A DNA stretch of 64,000 nucleotides from an uncultured Mycoplasmatota bacterium (GTDB taxonomy: Bacteria > Bacillota_I > Bacilli_A > RF39 > UBA660), in NCBI GenBank assembly GCA_937944975.1, contig CALEBF010000014.1:248001-312000 (forward strand). The letters run 5' to 3'. The notes beneath the pieces are model-generated. The model had not been told where the DNA came from and made no database searches. It saw only the letters and a list, made by a program, of their open reading frames with translations. A program made the translations under genes and the position numbers. Every line of letters begins with the position of its first letter. Position 1 is the stretch's first letter. Shown here in pieces: positions 35,210-43,802 of the stretch.

Positions 35210-35632
35210 ATGAAAAAAGGTATAGTTGTAGTAATTGTTTTATTGGTGTTATGTAGCGTGATGGCAGTGGGATTTGAAATATGGACGAAATACCAAGATC
35301 ATGCGAAGCAAGTAGTAGAAAAAAGGAATGAAACAGAAAATCAGACATATGAACTTATGGCAACTCAATTTTTAGAGAGTTTAAAACAAGATATTGAGAT
35401 GAAAGGATTATATGGAGAGACGGAAAGTCTCGACAAGATTCGAAACGATTATGAATGGACTTTAGACTTGAAAGGAAAAAAGCCTGACTGTATGGATTTG
35501 ATACAAGTGGAAGGATATTTCAGTGGTGCTTTGTTTTTCGATGATAAGCAAATTACTCTTGTAGATAGCAAAGTGATCAAGGTAGCAGAAAAGAATGAAC
35601 AGACGTATCAAGCGTGTTTAAATATGTCGTAA
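35210..35632 (+). CDS. Small membrane-anchored hypothetical protein
   Basis: A 140-residue protein with one N-terminal helix (about 4-24) followed by a charged helix and a small domain with two cysteines (Cys 98 and Cys 136 approximately) that could form a disulfide. It starts four bases after the DHHW-like gene (GGTGATAAAATG), so it is the third gene of the same operon. No family is recognised; it may be an accessory subunit of the MBOAT-DHHW-like pair. Confidence 0.6.
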   Translation: MKKGIVVVIVLLVLCSVMAVGFEIWTKYQDHAKQVVEKRNETENQTYELMATQFLESLKQDIEMKGLYGETESLDKIRNDYEWTLDLKGKKPDCMDLIQVEGYFSGALFFDDKQITLVDSKVIKVAEKNEQTYQACLNMS

Positions 35633-35637
35633 AAATT

Positions 35638-35680
35638 AGACTTCTTCGTTATTTTTTGATATAATGTAGAAGTCTTTTTA
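35638..35680 (+). terminator. Terminator with long loop
   Basis: AGACTTCT and AGAAGTCT are separated by 22 bases and followed by T5. The loop contains GATATAATG, a possible -10 box for the next gene. Confidence 0.55.
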
Positions 35681-35709
35681 TATACAAATAAAAAAAGAAA
35701 GGAGAAAAC

Positions 35710-37356
35710 ATGAGTAAAATAAAAATATTCAGTTTAGGTGGACTAAACGAAATTGGAAAAAACATGTATGTGGTCGAAGTAGACCAAGATATATTTGTAT
35801 TTGATGCGGGACTAAAATATGCGGATGACTTCATGTTAGGAGTCGATTACATTTTACCTAATTACGATTATTTAAAAGAAAATGAGAAAAGAATTCAAGG
35901 AATTTTCCTAACCCATGGACACGATGAACAAATGGGTGCGATTCCTGATATGTTATCGGAGTTAAAACAAGTAAAAGTATATGGAACTCCATTTACATTA
36001 GAAATGTTAAAACCACAATTATTAGAAGACGGGCTAAAATTAGATCAATTAGTTGAGTTAAAACCACATCGCAAGATTAAATTTGGAAAGAATAGCGTCT
36101 TTCCAATTAGTGTGACACACTCAGTTCCAGATGCGGTTGGATATGTATTAAATACACCGGATGGTGCGATTGTATATACGGGAAACTTTGTATTTGATCC
36201 AACGATGATTGGACCATATAAAACGGATATCGGGAAATTAGCATACGTAGGAAAGCAAGGGGTTCTTTGCTTGATGAGTGAATCTCTCTATGCACCGAGA
36301 AAGGGATATACATCTCCAAATCATCGAATCACACCAATTTTAAGTGAGACGATCAATAAGAAAGACGGACGTATTTTATGTAGTATTTTTTCATCTAACT
36401 TGTATCGAATTCAAGAAGTATTGAATGTCTTAATGAAGACGGATCGCAACGTAGTGATCGTAGGAAAGAGACTAGAAAATACGATTATGAAAGCGATCGA
36501 TATGAAGTATGTAAAGTTTGATAAGAATAGAATCAAATCGATTCGTCAGGTCAACGATGAAAATATCTTCGTACTAATTTCAGATGAAAGAGAAAAACAA
36601 TTTTCTAACATGGATCGTATCGTAAAAGGATACGACAAGTTTGTAAAGATCAAAGATACGGATACAGTTGTATTTGCTTCACCAGTTTATGAAGGTCTTG
36701 AGAAGAGTGCGACACGTATTTTTGATAGAATCGCTCAAATTGGTGCGGATTTAGTAATCTTACCAACGAAAAAATATTTGGATCATCATGCTTCTAGTGA
36801 AGATTTGATGATGATGATCGATTTGATCAATCCAAAATACTATATGCCAGTCATTGGAGATTACAGGGATCAAGTAGAAAATGCGAAAGTCGCCTATGCG
36901 ATTGGTATGAAAGAAGAAAACGTATTATTAAAACTAAACGGACAAGTGGTAACATTTGAAAATGGAGAATATATCGACACGAACGAAAAGGTAAAAGTAG
37001 ACGATGTTTTAGTTGATGGAAAGACAGCTGGAGATATTGGCGACCTTGTATTAAAAGATCGTGAGTTACTAAGTGATAATGGAATCGTCTTAGTATGTGC
37101 GACATTGGATAAAGCAAGCAAGAAAATTTTAGCAGGACCAGAAATTTTAACAAGAGGATTTGTATACGTAAAAGATAATATTGATTTAATCAAGGAAGCT
37201 GAGAAAATTTCACTTGCTGTGATAGAAGAAAACATCAAACCAAATTATGTCGATTTCAATAAGATCAAAAATGGAGTACGTGATAAGCTTGGAAAATATC
37301 TATACCAGGCAACAGAATGTAAGCCGATGATACTTATTGTGATTCAAGAAGTATAG
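35710..37356 (+). CDS. RNase J family protein with degenerate active site (J2-like)
   Basis: A 548-residue metallo-beta-lactamase/beta-CASP protein aligned over its full length with RNase J: GGLNEIGKNMYV, the beta-CASP segment YTSPNHRI...RILCSIFSSNLYRIQEV, and the C-terminal domain with TRGFVYV. Metal-binding motifs are eroded: HGHEDHIG reads HGHDEQMG (residues 69-76), the Asp of HTGDFKFD is Asn 159, and PVHGEYR reads PVIGDYR (Ile 382). H69, H71 and H137 remain. Catalytic loss is known for some J2 subunits that scaffold a J1-J2 complex; a similar role is inferred. GAAAGGAG precedes the ATG. Confidence 0.85.
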   Translation: MSKIKIFSLGGLNEIGKNMYVVEVDQDIFVFDAGLKYADDFMLGVDYILPNYDYLKENEKRIQGIFLTHGHDEQMGAIPDMLSELKQVKVYGTPFTLEMLKPQLLEDGLKLDQLVELKPHRKIKFGKNSVFPISVTHSVPDAVGYVLNTPDGAIVYTGNFVFDPTMIGPYKTDIGKLAYVGKQGVLCLMSESLYAPRKGYTSPNHRITPILSETINKKDGRILCSIFSSNLYRIQEVLNVLMKTDRNVVIVGKRLENTIMKAIDMKYVKFDKNRIKSIRQVNDENIFVLISDEREKQFSNMDRIVKGYDKFVKIKDTDTVVFASPVYEGLEKSATRIFDRIAQIGADLVILPTKKYLDHHASSEDLMMMIDLINPKYYMPVIGDYRDQVENAKVAYAIGMKEENVLLKLNGQVVTFENGEYIDTNEKVKVDDVLVDGKTAGDIGDLVLKDRELLSDNGIVLVCATLDKASKKILAGPEILTRGFVYVKDNIDLIKEAEKISLAVIEENIKPNYVDFNKIKNGVRDKLGKYLYQATECKPMILIVIQEV

Positions 37357-37398
37357 AGACACTTTGCGTGTTTCTTTTCTTGAAACAGGAGGAAAATA

Positions 37399-38157
37399 AT
37401 GAAACAGGGATTAAAGAATTATTTAAAGATCCAACGTAGTGACGTTTTAATCGAATTTATTTCGGACGGAAAGAATCAAACGCCTGATATCGTAGATGAG
37501 ATTGCTAATATAATTGTTGAAAGAAACAATAAAGAAGATATGATAGCACTTGCTTCTATCGTAAAGGGAAGCTATTTAGAAAAAATTAAAAGAATCGCAA
37601 TCAACAGAAAAGATATCGATTTTATCGTAAGAGTCGCAACGATTCCAAACGTGGATTGGAAAAATTTAGAAGATGCGATGATTGCAATCCTCTTAGAAAA
37701 ACAAGAAAAGAGAGAAGGTATTCCTAGCGATGAATTATATATGACAACAATTTTTTATAAAAATATGTTAGATGCCGATATCAGTAAGATAGAAAATATT
37801 ATGTTGCAAAGTGAAAATTATAGTGCGATGGCATGTTTTGTTAGCAACGTTCCAGGTGCCCACATAGAGAAGTTTGAACAAGTTGTATTAGCGACGGGAC
37901 GTGTTCGAATTTTAAGACAATGGAAAGAATTAGTAGAATTTGTCTCTCCAAGGTTCGATCGAAAATTAGAAGAACTAGAACACGATTTCAACAAGAATAT
38001 AAATTTTTTAAAAAATTGGATGGAGCATAATGAAGAAACAGATGAAAGATGGCAATCGGTAGAGAGAATTTCATCGGAGATACTTTCTTCAAAGAAAGCA
38101 GAACAACCTGCAAAACCACCAAGACAAAAAATATTTCCTTTTTGGAAGAGAAAATAG
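37399..38157 (+). CDS. Hypothetical helical-repeat protein
   Basis: A 252-residue soluble protein not recognised as a family. It contains four helical units spaced about 33-40 residues apart with a common pattern of hydrophobics then L/I-E-x-x: GSYLEKIKRIAI, VDWKNLEDAMI, ADISKIENIML and AHIEKFEQVVL. The tail is a charged linker ending in PPRQKIFPFWKRK. CAGGAGG precedes the ATG, and it lies 42 bases after the RNase J-like gene, with a weak GAGACAC/GTGTTTC hairpin between. An alpha-solenoid scaffold is the likeliest fold. Confidence 0.55.
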   Translation: MKQGLKNYLKIQRSDVLIEFISDGKNQTPDIVDEIANIIVERNNKEDMIALASIVKGSYLEKIKRIAINRKDIDFIVRVATIPNVDWKNLEDAMIAILLEKQEKREGIPSDELYMTTIFYKNMLDADISKIENIMLQSENYSAMACFVSNVPGAHIEKFEQVVLATGRVRILRQWKELVEFVSPRFDRKLEELEHDFNKNINFLKNWMEHNEETDERWQSVERISSEILSSKKAEQPAKPPRQKIFPFWKRK

Positions 38158-38178
38158 AAGTAGAAAATGGGTGATAAC

Positions 38179-39600
38179 ATGAAGTTACCAAATTTAAAAG
38201 AAGCGCAAAAGCGCACGAAACAAGAAGTGTTAGTAAAGACGAATGAATATATTGTTGAAAAGCATTTACAACATTTTGGACAAGGGAAAAAATATTTTAT
38301 TAAGACGTATGGATGTCAAATGAACGAACATGATACGGAGAACATCAAAGCAATTTTAGAAGATATGTCTTACGAAGAGACTGATCGCATGGAAGATGCT
38401 GATTTAATTCTTTTAAATACTTGCGCGATTCGTGAAAATGCTCATAACAAAGTATTTGGAATGATCGGAAGAATCAAACATCTGAAAGAAGAAAAGCCAG
38501 ACTTAGTAGCAGGTATTTGTGGGTGTATGGCACAAGAGGAAGTCGTTGTAGATGAAATCTTAAAGAAATATCGCTTTCTAGATCTTGTCTTTGGAACGCA
38601 TAATATTCATAAACTTCCAACGATTCTAGAACATGCTTTCCAAAATCCAAAGACAGAAGTAGACGTGTTATCGATGGAAGGAGACATCATCGAAAATGTC
38701 CCTGTCAAACGTGACAATAAATATAAGGCATGGGTGAATATCATGTATGGGTGTGATAAGTTCTGTACTTATTGCATCGTTCCTTATACGAGAGGAAAGC
38801 AGAGAAGTAGAAAGCCTGAGTACATTTTAAGCGAAGTAAAAGAACTTGTAAAAGATGGATATCAGGAAGTAACGTTACTTGGACAAAATGTAAATGCGTA
38901 TGGAAAAGACTTGGAAATGGATTATGGAATGGAACAATTGTTAGAAGACGTTGCAAAAACAGGTATTGCACGTGTTCGATTTGTAACGAGCCATCCATGG
39001 GATTTTACTGATGGTATGATTGATGTAATTTCAAAATACGATAATATCATGCCATATATTCATCTTCCTCTACAAAGCGGAAGTAACCGCATTTTAAAAT
39101 TAATGGGAAGACGTTATACGAAAGAATCTTATTTGGAGCTTTATCATAAATTGAAAAAGGCAATGCCATATTCTTCGATTACAACAGATATCATTGTTGG
39201 TTTCCCAGGTGAGACAGAGGAGGATTTTCAAGATACACTAGATGTATACGAGGAATGTAAATACGATTCAGCATTTACGTTTATCTTTTCTCCGCGAGTT
39301 GGAACGCCAGCATGTAGAATGCAGGATGACGTTAGCTTAGAAGTAAAGAACGAGCGACTCCATCGTTTAAATGAAGTTGTCAATCGTTACTCTAAAATCG
39401 CGAATGATCGTTACCTTGGAAAAGTTGTACCTGTTTTATTAGAAGGTCATAGTGAAAATAATCACGATATGTTGATGGGATATACCGACACGATGAAATT
39501 AGTGAATGTCAAAGGAGATCCGAAAGATATCGGTACGATTCAAAACGTAAAAATTACAGATGTGAAAACATGGAGTATGGATGGAAAAGTTGTAAAGTAA
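38179..39600 (+). CDS. miaB: tRNA-2-methylthio-N6-dimethylallyladenosine synthase
   Basis: Radical-SAM methylthiotransferase that modifies A37 of tRNAs reading UNN codons; about 473 residues. The UPF0004 domain has cysteines in TYGCQMNEHDTE, NTCAIRENA and GCMAQ, the radical-SAM triad is CDKFCTYC in VNIMYGCDKFCTYCIVPY, and a TRAM domain ends the protein. The N-terminus is extended by about 30 residues as in Gram-positive MiaB. ATG 38179 is favoured by GGGTGAT over the ATG at 38167. It follows the repeat protein by 21 bases. Confidence 0.95.
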   Translation: MKLPNLKEAQKRTKQEVLVKTNEYIVEKHLQHFGQGKKYFIKTYGCQMNEHDTENIKAILEDMSYEETDRMEDADLILLNTCAIRENAHNKVFGMIGRIKHLKEEKPDLVAGICGCMAQEEVVVDEILKKYRFLDLVFGTHNIHKLPTILEHAFQNPKTEVDVLSMEGDIIENVPVKRDNKYKAWVNIMYGCDKFCTYCIVPYTRGKQRSRKPEYILSEVKELVKDGYQEVTLLGQNVNAYGKDLEMDYGMEQLLEDVAKTGIARVRFVTSHPWDFTDGMIDVISKYDNIMPYIHLPLQSGSNRILKLMGRRYTKESYLELYHKLKKAMPYSSITTDIIVGFPGETEEDFQDTLDVYEECKYDSAFTFIFSPRVGTPACRMQDDVSLEVKNERLHRLNEVVNRYSKIANDRYLGKVVPVLLEGHSENNHDMLMGYTDTMKLVNVKGDPKDIGTIQNVKITDVKTWSMDGKVVK

Positions 39601-39616
39601 TTTACAACTTTTTTTG
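39587..39616 (+). terminator. Terminator overlapping the miaB stop
   Basis: AAGTTGTAAA-GTAA-TTTACAACTT, a perfect ten-pair stem, followed by T6. Confidence 0.9.
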
Positions 39617-39662
39617 TATGATTCAGGATTTCTTGTTATACTAAAAGTAGGGGGAACGAGTT

Positions 39663-40577
39663 ATGAAAAACAAAGTAGTTTTAATTGGATGTGGCTCTGT
39701 TGGAATGAGCTATGCCTATGCGTTATTGAATCAAAAAACTTCAGTGATGGAGTTTGTATTAGTCGATATTAAGGAAGATAAAGTCGTTGGAGAAGTGATG
39801 GATTTAAACCATGGCCTTTCTTTTGCACCACATGAAATGAGTATCAAAGCAGGTACGTATGCGGATTGCAAGGATGCAGACATCGTCGTGATCACTGCTG
39901 GTATTCCACAAAAAGTAGGGGAGACGAGAATGGATCTATTAAAAAAGAATCACGATTTATTTGCATCGATGATTCCTGAGATTATGAAAACTGGTTTCGA
40001 TGGAATTTTCTTGATTGCGACCAATCCGGTAGATGTTGTAACTTATTTTACATGGAAATATTCAGGACTTCCAGCACATAGAGTATTAGGATCAGGTACG
40101 ACACTAGATACTTCGCGTTTGCGTTATCTGATAGGGAAAAAGTTAGAAGTGAGTTCTAAGAATATCCATGCTTACGTCATGGGAGAACATGGTGATAGTG
40201 AGTTTGTTCCTTGGAGCAATGCATCCGTAGGATTACAAAATATTCGCGAATTTTTAAGCGAGGAAGAACTTGAAGAAATCTATCAAGGTGTACGTGATTC
40301 AGCATATGAAATTCAAAAGAGAAAAGGAGATACATCTTACGGAATTGGAATGTGTTTGGTTCGCATCACAAATGCGATTTTAGATAATCAAAATAGTATT
40401 ATGACAGTATCTAGTTACGATAAAGATCACGATGTCTATATTAGTACACCAACAGTAATCAATCGACATGGTGTAAGAGAGAAAATATGGGTATCTTTGA
40501 CGCAAAAGGAGTCTGAAAAATTACAACACTCGATTCAAGTTGTGAAAAACGCGATCGAAAGTGCAGAAAAAAATTAG
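39663..40577 (+). CDS. ldh: L-lactate dehydrogenase
   Basis: NAD-dependent reduction of pyruvate to L-lactate; 304 residues. The Rossmann motif VVLIGCGSVGMSYAYAL, the specificity loop GIPQKVGETRMDLL (Gln as expected for lactate rather than malate dehydrogenase), ATNPVDVVTY, the LDTSRLRYLI block and catalytic His in GEHGDSEFVPWS are all present. GGGGGAACGAG precedes the ATG. It is monocistronic. Together with enolase it suggests fermentative glycolysis. Confidence 0.95.
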   Translation: MKNKVVLIGCGSVGMSYAYALLNQKTSVMEFVLVDIKEDKVVGEVMDLNHGLSFAPHEMSIKAGTYADCKDADIVVITAGIPQKVGETRMDLLKKNHDLFASMIPEIMKTGFDGIFLIATNPVDVVTYFTWKYSGLPAHRVLGSGTTLDTSRLRYLIGKKLEVSSKNIHAYVMGEHGDSEFVPWSNASVGLQNIREFLSEEELEEIYQGVRDSAYEIQKRKGDTSYGIGMCLVRITNAILDNQNSIMTVSSYDKDHDVYISTPTVINRHGVREKIWVSLTQKESEKLQHSIQVVKNAIESAEKN

Positions 40578-40598
40578 AGATCATTCTCTAATTTTTTG
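40567..40598 (+). terminator. Bidirectional terminator between ldh and femAB-like gene
   Basis: AAAAATTAGAGA-TCAT-TCTCTAATTTTT over the ldh stop, with A- and T-runs on either side. Confidence 0.9.
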
Positions 40599-40610
40599 TT
40601 GGCTCCTATT

Positions 40611-41852
40611 TTATTTTCTGCGTAATTTTTTTTGAATATAGTAATAATTAGAAATAGGTAATTCAAATTCTCCAATGTATTCTTCTACATGTCCGTTGAA
40701 TCCACGTTTAAATTCGTATACACCGTAATCTGGATCTTTGCGATCGAAGATTCCAGAGATTCCATAAAAGTTATATCTTGGAAATTTGTGTTTTAACCCG
40801 TACTGTATCATGTGCCATTGAATGAGATATTGAGCATTGAACTTCATGTATTTTGCGACGTTTCCACTAAATAAATAGACGACTTCATTTCCGTATGTCA
40901 TAAACATGGCAGCAGAAAGATCGATAACTTTTCCATCTTCTTCCATCATTTTTTTATACGTTTTGATCTTGTTTTCTAAATTTTGAATGAGTTGTTCTGA
41001 TTCTCTTCGTTGTGTTTTTGCCTTCTTGCTATCGCTATTTTGTTCTATTAAAAGATCTAGTTTTTCTTGTTCTTCCGTTTTTTGTTCTTCCAATTGCAAT
41101 GTAAGTTTTTCTAGATTTAATGTTGCTAGTAAGAAGTGTACTTCATCGTTCGGATGAAATAATTGATACATTTTTTGATAGTAGGCCAAAGTACGATCAG
41201 AAAAATTTCTACGTTCTCCGGTTGCTTCGGTAATTTTTTTGAATCGATCGAGTTCATCGTATTCTAATTCTCTTATTTCGATTCCATCTTTCATTGTTTT
41301 ACGAATTAAGTTTCGCGTATTTGGTTTCATGTTAGCAAAAATGCTTTCCTCAGTTTCATCTTTAAGATCCAGTACAAAAGTAAATCTTACTTGAGATGAT
41401 ACATCCATTTTTACTGGAAATCCTAGATGGTGGTATCCGAGAGAAATTAATGTATCTACGACATCTTTATTATTGATCCCACCTTCGACGATATTTCCAT
41501 CGATATCTCGTTCTTGATAGAGGAGAGCCGGATCAATTGTAAGAATATATCCGTGTTTTTGCTTGATGAATTTTTTTAATTCTTTCGTAAAGAAGGCGAG
41601 GAGTTCTTTGTTATGATAATCTAGTATAAGTCCTCGTGGTGCGTAGAAATTTTGCTTTCCAAAGTGACTTTTTCGTGCCATGATTCTGCTGGCTGCCACG
41701 ATGTTGTCATCAACTTTAACACCGACATAATAACTTTTCCAATTGTGTTGTTTTCCGATTTCTTCCATTTCGGGAGCTTGTACAAAGTCATTCAGTGGTT
41801 GTGTTTTTAAGAATGCTCGAAACTCTTCTTTTGATAGTTCTGTAAATTTCAT
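40611..41852 (-). CDS. FemA/FemB/MurM-type peptidyltransferase (second copy)
   Basis: A 413-residue FemABX member. YAPRGLILDYHN, FTFVLDLKDETEESIFANMKPNTRNLIRK, TGERRNFSDRTLAYYQKMY and the final GFNGHVEEYIGEFELPI are typical of the lipid II interpeptide-bridge enzymes. A coiled-coil arm of about 60 residues (roughly 240-305) is rich in Glu, Lys and Gln. It looks closer to canonical FemA/MurM than the copy at 7090-8337 and may act at a different position of the bridge. AAAGGAT precedes the start. Confidence 0.88.
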   Translation of the reverse strand: MKFTELSKEEFRAFLKTQPLNDFVQAPEMEEIGKQHNWKSYYVGVKVDDNIVAASRIMARKSHFGKQNFYAPRGLILDYHNKELLAFFTKELKKFIKQKHGYILTIDPALLYQERDIDGNIVEGGINNKDVVDTLISLGYHHLGFPVKMDVSSQVRFTFVLDLKDETEESIFANMKPNTRNLIRKTMKDGIEIRELEYDELDRFKKITEATGERRNFSDRTLAYYQKMYQLFHPNDEVHFLLATLNLEKLTLQLEEQKTEEQEKLDLLIEQNSDSKKAKTQRRESEQLIQNLENKIKTYKKMMEEDGKVIDLSAAMFMTYGNEVVYLFSGNVAKYMKFNAQYLIQWHMIQYGLKHKFPRYNFYGISGIFDRKDPDYGVYEFKRGFNGHVEEYIGEFELPISNYYYIQKKLRRK

Positions 41853-42121
41853 GTCATCGTATCCTTTCTTATGTACCCAAATTTATTTTATCTTAGTTCG
41901 CTAATGTATGCAAGATAGAAGTATAAAAAAATTTTTAAAATGATAATTATAGAATAGTAATAAAATTTTATAAATCCTAACAAAAAAATATATAAAATCA
42001 GATTAAAAAGTTTTTTATTTAAATAAAAGACAAAAAAAAGTTAACATTAAGCATAATAAAAAATTGACAAAAAAAGAAATAATAGGTACGATAAGATTAT
42101 CAAAAGAAAGGAGAACTGTTT
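41853..42121. other. A/T-rich divergent intergenic region
   Basis: A 269-base gap between the femAB-like gene and the DUF3800 cassette, strongly A/T-rich with poly-A tracts at 41930-42060. Only the promoter at 42064-42092 is recognisable; no tRNA, repeat or further ORF was seen. Confidence 0.5.
42064..42092 (+). promoter_or_regulatory. Promoter of the DUF3800 cassette
   Basis: TTGACA at 42064-42069 and TACGAT at 42087-42092 with a 17-base spacer, followed by AAAGGAGAA before the ATG. Confidence 0.6.
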
Positions 42122-42823
42122 ATGGAATATAATGTCTATTGTGATGAGAGTTGTCATTTGTATATGAAAAGCAATGGTGATTATATGGTGGTTGGGGCGA
42201 TATATTGCCCAAAAAGTAAAGTAAAGAAAATAAATCAATATTTGAAAAACATTAAGGAAAAATATGGAATAAATTCACAAGAAGAATTAAAATGGAATAA
42301 AATATCACGAGCAAATAGAAATTTGTACAATGATGTGATCGATTATTTTTTTGACAAATCAGAATTACAGTTCAGAGCTATTGTGATTGACAAAAGAACT
42401 TTGAAACATGAAGATTATCATCATACGGCCAATCAATTTTATCATATTAGTTATTACCTCATGTTAAAATATATTATTGTCCCGGGTAATTCATATAATA
42501 TATTTCCCGATATAAAAGATAGTAACTCTTATTACAATCATCAACTTGTAAAACAATTTTTAAGAAGTAAGTATCATGATACGTTTGGAAAAACAGTAAG
42601 GCAAGTTACTCCGATTCGATCGTATGAATCAAACATACTTCAACTTAGTGATATCTTAATAGGTGCTTTATCATATTATTATCGAAAATTGTATACTAAC
42701 GAGGCTAAAGTAGAACTTATCAAGAAGATAAAGAAAAACGTTCCGTATGAACTCAACGAAACGACGCCATATCATTATTCTAAATTTAATGTTTTTACAT
42801 GGGAGGCGGATTATCATGGATAA
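42122..42823 (+). CDS. DUF3800 domain protein
   Basis: A 233-residue protein of the DUF3800 family, thought to have an RNase H-like fold. The N-terminal YCDES (Asp 8, Glu 9), VVGAIYC, ELKWNKIS, FRAIVIDK and the C-terminal QLSDILIGALSYYY carry the conserved acidic residues. DUF3800 genes are common on mobile elements and in defence islands, but their biochemical role is not settled. The ATG is preceded by AAAGGAGAA. It overlaps the next gene by eight bases. Its A/T-rich codon choice differs a little from neighbouring core genes, which is compatible with transfer. Confidence 0.8.
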   Translation: MEYNVYCDESCHLYMKSNGDYMVVGAIYCPKSKVKKINQYLKNIKEKYGINSQEELKWNKISRANRNLYNDVIDYFFDKSELQFRAIVIDKRTLKHEDYHHTANQFYHISYYLMLKYIIVPGNSYNIFPDIKDSNSYYNHQLVKQFLRSKYHDTFGKTVRQVTPIRSYESNILQLSDILIGALSYYYRKLYTNEAKVELIKKIKKNVPYELNETTPYHYSKFNVFTWEADYHG

Positions 42824-43355
42824 TTATCCATGCTTACCACAACCTTTTTCTACTTTAAGGGAAGATGAAATTTATCAGTATTTTCTTGATAACATGTTAA
42901 TTTATGATCTTCGTTATGAAGGAAATGCTATCAGATTTTTTGATACGCCGGTGATAGATGGAAGATTACAAGGATTTCACCATATTTCTACGCGCAAGCC
43001 TAAAAATACTAAGTTTGAGTTGAGTATTAGAATGCTGGAAGATCGTGCCCGATATATAAATTGGATAATTCCTATTATTGAAAATGCAAAAGCATGCCAT
43101 AGTTGTGAGAATAGACACTCATGTAGTAAAATAAAATTTTGGAGAAAAAAGCAAGGTGCTAAAAATAAAATTTACTTTATGGTTCGAAACGATGTGGATT
43201 ATATTATTATTGCAGAGCAGAAAAAAGGAAATTTATACTATATTTCTACTGCTTTTATAGTTGACGAACCATATTATTTAAAAAGTTTTCTAGATGATTA
43301 TCATCGATATATTGAACAGAGAAGATCACGTCAAGATTTAGTAGTAAATCAATAA
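42816..43355 (+). CDS. Hypothetical partner of the DUF3800 protein, possible BECR-like nuclease fold
   Basis: A 179-residue protein. The start at 42816 is chosen because GGGAGGCGG lies seven bases upstream and inside the DUF3800 gene; the longer frame from 42747 is unlikely. Features: FHHISTRKPK, ARYINWIIPIIENA, a CxxCx(5)C cluster (CHSCENRHSC), DYIIIAEQKKG and YYISTAFIVDEPYYL. The order His-rich strand, helix with WI..IIEN, then strands resembles the BECR (RelE/colicin-like) nuclease folds in phage and polymorphic toxins, but this is a low-confidence impression. The overlap implies co-expression with DUF3800. Confidence 0.55.
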   Translation: MDNYPCLPQPFSTLREDEIYQYFLDNMLIYDLRYEGNAIRFFDTPVIDGRLQGFHHISTRKPKNTKFELSIRMLEDRARYINWIIPIIENAKACHSCENRHSCSKIKFWRKKQGAKNKIYFMVRNDVDYIIIAEQKKGNLYYISTAFIVDEPYYLKSFLDDYHRYIEQRRSRQDLVVNQ

Positions 43356-43365
43356 GAAACGGATA

Positions 43366-43391
43366 ACGCTACCATATTTAAATGGTAGCGT
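43366..43391 (+). terminator. Hairpin at the end of the DUF3800 cassette
   Basis: ACGCTACCAT-ATTTAA-ATGGTAGCGT is a perfect ten-pair stem 10 bases after the stop. No T-run follows (TCTCCCGG), so it is either a weak terminator or another structured element. Confidence 0.4.
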
Positions 43392-43579
43392 CTCCCGGTC
43401 TCATATGACACAATCGGTCATTGAGTAATTAAATTATAATATAAATAAATTGGATTGTCAAATTTATATCTATATTGTATATTCATGTGTTTGGGATAAA
43501 ATGTAAACCAAATCTTTTTTTTTTGGATCCAAATAATAAAAAATATATTATGAGTTTTTTAATAATTTAAATAATGTAT

Positions 43580-43605
43580 AAAAAAACTAGATATTACTAT
43601 CTAGT
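43580..43605 (-). terminator. Terminator of tRNA-Arg
   Basis: Read on the minus strand, ACTAGATA-GTAA-TATCTAGT followed by T6, 13 bases after the tRNA 3' end. Confidence 0.8.
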
Positions 43606-43617
43606 ATATTTCATAAG

Positions 43618-43694
<77 letters not shown>

Positions 43695-43776
43695 ACGTGT
43701 TTCTTTTGGAAACATAATGATTATACCTCAAAAATAAATTTTATTCAATAGTTTTTATCTATTTTCTCTAAAATGT

Positions 43777-43802
43777 AAAAAGAAAGCTTATTCTTCGCTT
43801 TC
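43777..43802 (-). terminator. Terminator of the gerM-like gene
   Basis: On the minus strand GAAAGC and GCTTTC flank a nine-base loop, followed by T5, overlapping the 3' end of the gene. Confidence 0.65.

Noticed and set aside
41930..42060. Possible replication or plasmid origin in the A/T-rich poly-A tract
   Set aside because: No iterons, DnaA boxes or rep gene were found; it is treated as an A/T-rich intergenic region.
42747..43355. A longer form of the DUF3800 partner starting at 42747
   Set aside because: This start lies deep inside the DUF3800 gene without a ribosome site, whereas 42816 has GGGAGGCGG at proper distance.
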